Shown here in pieces: positions 62,427 through 64,000 of a stretch of 64,000 nt of DNA. Every line of letters begins with the position of its first letter. Position 1 is the first letter of the stretch. The stretch is taken from positions 1 through 64,000 of the forward strand of contig NZ_JAKWBF010000018.1 of the NCBI RefSeq assembly GCF_022513585.1, read 5' to 3'. Made by a program: the position numbers and the translations under genes. The notes under the pieces were generated by a model. That model saw only the letters and a program-made list of their open reading frames with translations, did no database searches and was not told the origin of the DNA. The stretch is from Gordonia gummivorans (GTDB lineage Bacteria > Actinomycetota > Actinomycetes > Mycobacteriales > Mycobacteriaceae).

Positions 62427-63116
62427 TCACCACGCCTGCCCGAGATCGGCGTGTTGTCGAATCCAGGAGTGCATGGCGATCCCGGCGGCGACGCCGGCGT
62501 TGATGCTGCGCGTCGAGCCGAACTGGGCGATCGACACGGTGAGGTCGGCGGCGGCCTGGGCGTCGTCGCTGACACCCGGTCCTTCCTGCCCGAACAGCAG
62601 CACGCAATCACGCGGCAGTTCAACGGTTTCCAACGGCAGTGCACCCGGCGTGTTGTCCACCGCCACCACCGTCAACCCCGAATCACGAGCCCACGCAATC
62701 AGATCCGCCACCGTCTCGTGATGCATCAGATGCTGATAGCGGTCGGTGACCATGGCGCCGCGACGATTCCACCGGCGTCGTCCGACGATGTGGACGGCGG
62801 CTGCGGCGAACGCGTTCGCGGTGCGGACCACGGTCCCGATGTTGGCGTCGTGGGCGAAGTTCTCGATCGCGACGTGGAACGGGTGACGACGGGTGTCGAG
62901 GTCGGCGACGATCGCCTCACGGGTCCAATACCGGTACGCGTCAACCACATTGCGGGTGTCGCCCTCGTCGAGAAGCGTCGGGTCGTACCGGTCGTCGGTG
63001 GGTGGCGGCGAATCATGTTCGGCCGCCCAGGGACCCACGCCTACCGCGGGGCCGGCCTGCCACTCGGTCGGGCCTGGCTCCCCGGAAATGTCAGGCAAGA
63101 CCCCAGAATCAGACAA
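62427..63116 (-). CDS. SpoU/TrmH-family RNA methyltransferase
   Basis: A 229-residue SPOUT enzyme that methylates the 2'-OH of a tRNA or rRNA ribose with SAM. Motifs: VAIENFAHDANIGTVVRTANAF (motif 1), LFGQEGPGVSDD (motif 2) and IAQFGSTRSINAGVAAGIAMH (motif 3), which form the knotted SAM site. An N-terminal extension of about 60 residues precedes the fold. The target base is unknown. It overlaps the pyrE end by eight bases; Rv0380c holds the same place in M. tuberculosis. Confidence 0.92.
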   Translation of the reverse strand: MSDSGVLPDISGEPGPTEWQAGPAVGVGPWAAEHDSPPPTDDRYDPTLLDEGDTRNVVDAYRYWTREAIVADLDTRRHPFHVAIENFAHDANIGTVVRTANAFAAAAVHIVGRRRWNRRGAMVTDRYQHLMHHETVADLIAWARDSGLTVVAVDNTPGALPLETVELPRDCVLLFGQEGPGVSDDAQAAADLTVSIAQFGSTRSINAGVAAGIAMHSWIRQHADLGQAW

Positions 63117-63681
63117 GGCCGAGGTCGCCCAGGCCCAACAGCGACCGATACGGCACGCCGAGTCCGGTGATCACGGCGTCGGCTCCGGTGGCGCGGTCCA
63201 CGACGGTGGCCACGCCGACGACGGTCGCCCCCGCCTCACGCGCCGCCTCGACCGCCGCCGACGGCGACGCGCCCGTGGTGGACGTGTCCTCGACCACCAG
63301 CACCCGACGACCGGCGATGTCCGGTCCCTCGATGCGGCGTTGCATGCCATGGGTTTTCGCGGCCTTGCGCACCACGAACGTGTCGATGGCCCGACCGTCG
63401 GCATGCATGATCGAGGTGGCCACCGGATCTGCCCCGAGCGTCAGACCGCCGACCGAGTCGTACTCCCAGTCCGCGGTCAGTTCCCGCATCAACCGGCCGA
63501 TGAGCGGCGCCGCCTCGTGATGCAGGGTCGCGCGTCGGAGGTCGACGTAGTAGTCGGCTTCCTTGCCCGAGGACAACGTCACCTTGCCGTGCACCACGGA
63601 CAGTTCCTGGACGAGGGCGGCCAGCCGCTCACGCGCCGACTGATCCACAGCGGGAGAAGACGAACCGGGGACAGAAGACAT
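63109..63681 (-). CDS. pyrE: Orotate phosphoribosyltransferase
   Basis: Joins orotate to PRPP to form orotidine 5'-phosphate in pyrimidine synthesis. The 190-residue protein has VTLSSGKEADYYVDLRR, GLTLGADPVA and the PRPP loop VLVVEDTSTTGASPSAAVE. ATG 63681 is taken as start because the domain begins soon after; a GTG at 63696 is five codons upstream and no ribosome binding site decides between them. Confidence 0.93.
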   Translation of the reverse strand: MSSVPGSSSPAVDQSARERLAALVQELSVVHGKVTLSSGKEADYYVDLRRATLHHEAAPLIGRLMRELTADWEYDSVGGLTLGADPVATSIMHADGRAIDTFVVRKAAKTHGMQRRIEGPDIAGRRVLVVEDTSTTGASPSAAVEAAREAGATVVGVATVVDRATGADAVITGLGVPYRSLLGLGDLGLV

Positions 63682-63714
63682 GACAGGAACTCTCACTCTC
63701 GGCCGGATGGCGGG

Positions 63715-64000
63715 TCAGTCGCGACTGTGACGATTTGGCCGCTCGATCCCGGGGTCGCTGTCAGAGCCACGCTCCCGGCGGACCGGCATGGGACTCAGCC
63801 CGCGAGCGCCACGGGTCGGCGTCGTGCCCGTCGCAGGGCTGGGTGCCGGTGCGGGCGCGGGCTGCCGGGGCTGGGCGGGCCGCCGATCGGGGTTCGGCGC
63901 AGCAGCCGGGTTGGGTGCCGCTTCCCCCCGTCGTCGGCGTTCCTTGTCCCGCATCGACTCGGTCTTCTCGTCGGCGAGTTCGGCGCGCGTCGGGCCGTGC
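63715..64000 (-). CDS. C-terminal part of a protein running off the right edge
   Basis: The stop is at 63715 and the frame stays open to the window end, encoding GPTRAELADEKTESMRDKER and then a Pro/Ala-rich low-complexity tail with ARGLSPMPVRRERGSDS near the end. An ATG at 63954 lies inside this stretch, but the upstream in-frame sequence looks coding, so the gene most likely begins outside. Its place after pyrE fits the Rv0383c position (secreted or membrane protein of unknown function). Partial. Confidence 0.6.
   Translation of the reverse strand, partial: HGPTRAELADEKTESMRDKERRRRGEAAPNPAAAPNPDRRPAQPRQPAPAPAPSPATGTTPTRGARGLSPMPVRRERGSDSDPGIERPNRHSRD

Overview
The window is high-GC actinobacterial DNA, most like Gordonia or a close mycolic-acid relative. 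Gene order agrees, from memory, with several Mycobacterium tuberculosis blocks: ftsH-folE-folP-folB-folK-DUF3180-DUF6779 (Rv3610c-Rv3604c), hpt/tilS/zincin/dacB/ppa (Rv3624c-Rv3628), purT/rhodanese/metZ (Rv0389-Rv0391), purA to DedA (Rv0357c-Rv0364) and the SpoU methyltransferase with pyrE (Rv0380c-Rv0382c). Here these blocks are joined and interrupted by accessory genes. Many genes overlap by ATGA or GTGA, and GTG starts are common.

Left part (1-16.4 kb): a membrane protein, then a tightly overlapping minus-strand folate operon led by the FtsH protease; a secreted DUF8020-like protein; hpt; an inserted TetR/MFS/membrane-protein cassette; then tilS, a zincin-like metalloprotein, a PBP4-type carboxypeptidase and, divergently, inorganic pyrophosphatase.

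16.4-25.3 kb: a MarR-controlled DHA2 drug exporter, an orphan allantoicase, and a rearranged stretch with a truncated pseudokinase, a DUF222 (13E12-like) gene without its HNH end and a kinase remnant carrying a stop codon. Next is a SAM-IV riboswitch leading into a cysteine-desulfurase-like enzyme and a small partner protein, then an isochorismate synthase behind an iron box.

25.3-34.8 kb: sulfur metabolism (rhodanese, MetZ) followed by an iron-acquisition set (lipoprotein binding protein, FprA, two FecCD permeases, an ATPase). Iron-box-like palindromes of one design precede its transcription units. It lies between metZ-rhodanese and purT, which are neighbours in M. tuberculosis.

34.8-48.8 kb: PurT with a Pro/Gly repeat tail, a UBP zinc finger, a Na+/H+ antiporter, a palindrome-rich accessory stretch with VapBC and a Fic protein, a DMT transporter, a class III adenylate cyclase diverging from a large LuxR regulator, a membrane protein and a carotenoid oxygenase.

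48.8-64 kb: purA, a site-2-type protease pair, a KstR-box SDR, a polysaccharide deacetylase, a CDF metal exporter, a FUSC protein, DUF3151, a long acidic membrane protein, fba, two tandem DedA genes, SpoU methyltransferase, pyrE and an edge-truncated gene.

Three observations run across the window. A bimodular palindromic repeat of about 110 bp occurs three times, each time in a convergent 3'-3' gap. A series of genes starts 6-8 nt after a TANNNT hexamer without an adjacent Shine-Dalgarno, the leaderless arrangement. Several proteins carry in-frame minisatellites (FolK, FtsH, PurT, the acidic protein). No tRNA, rRNA, CRISPR array or insertion sequence was recognised.
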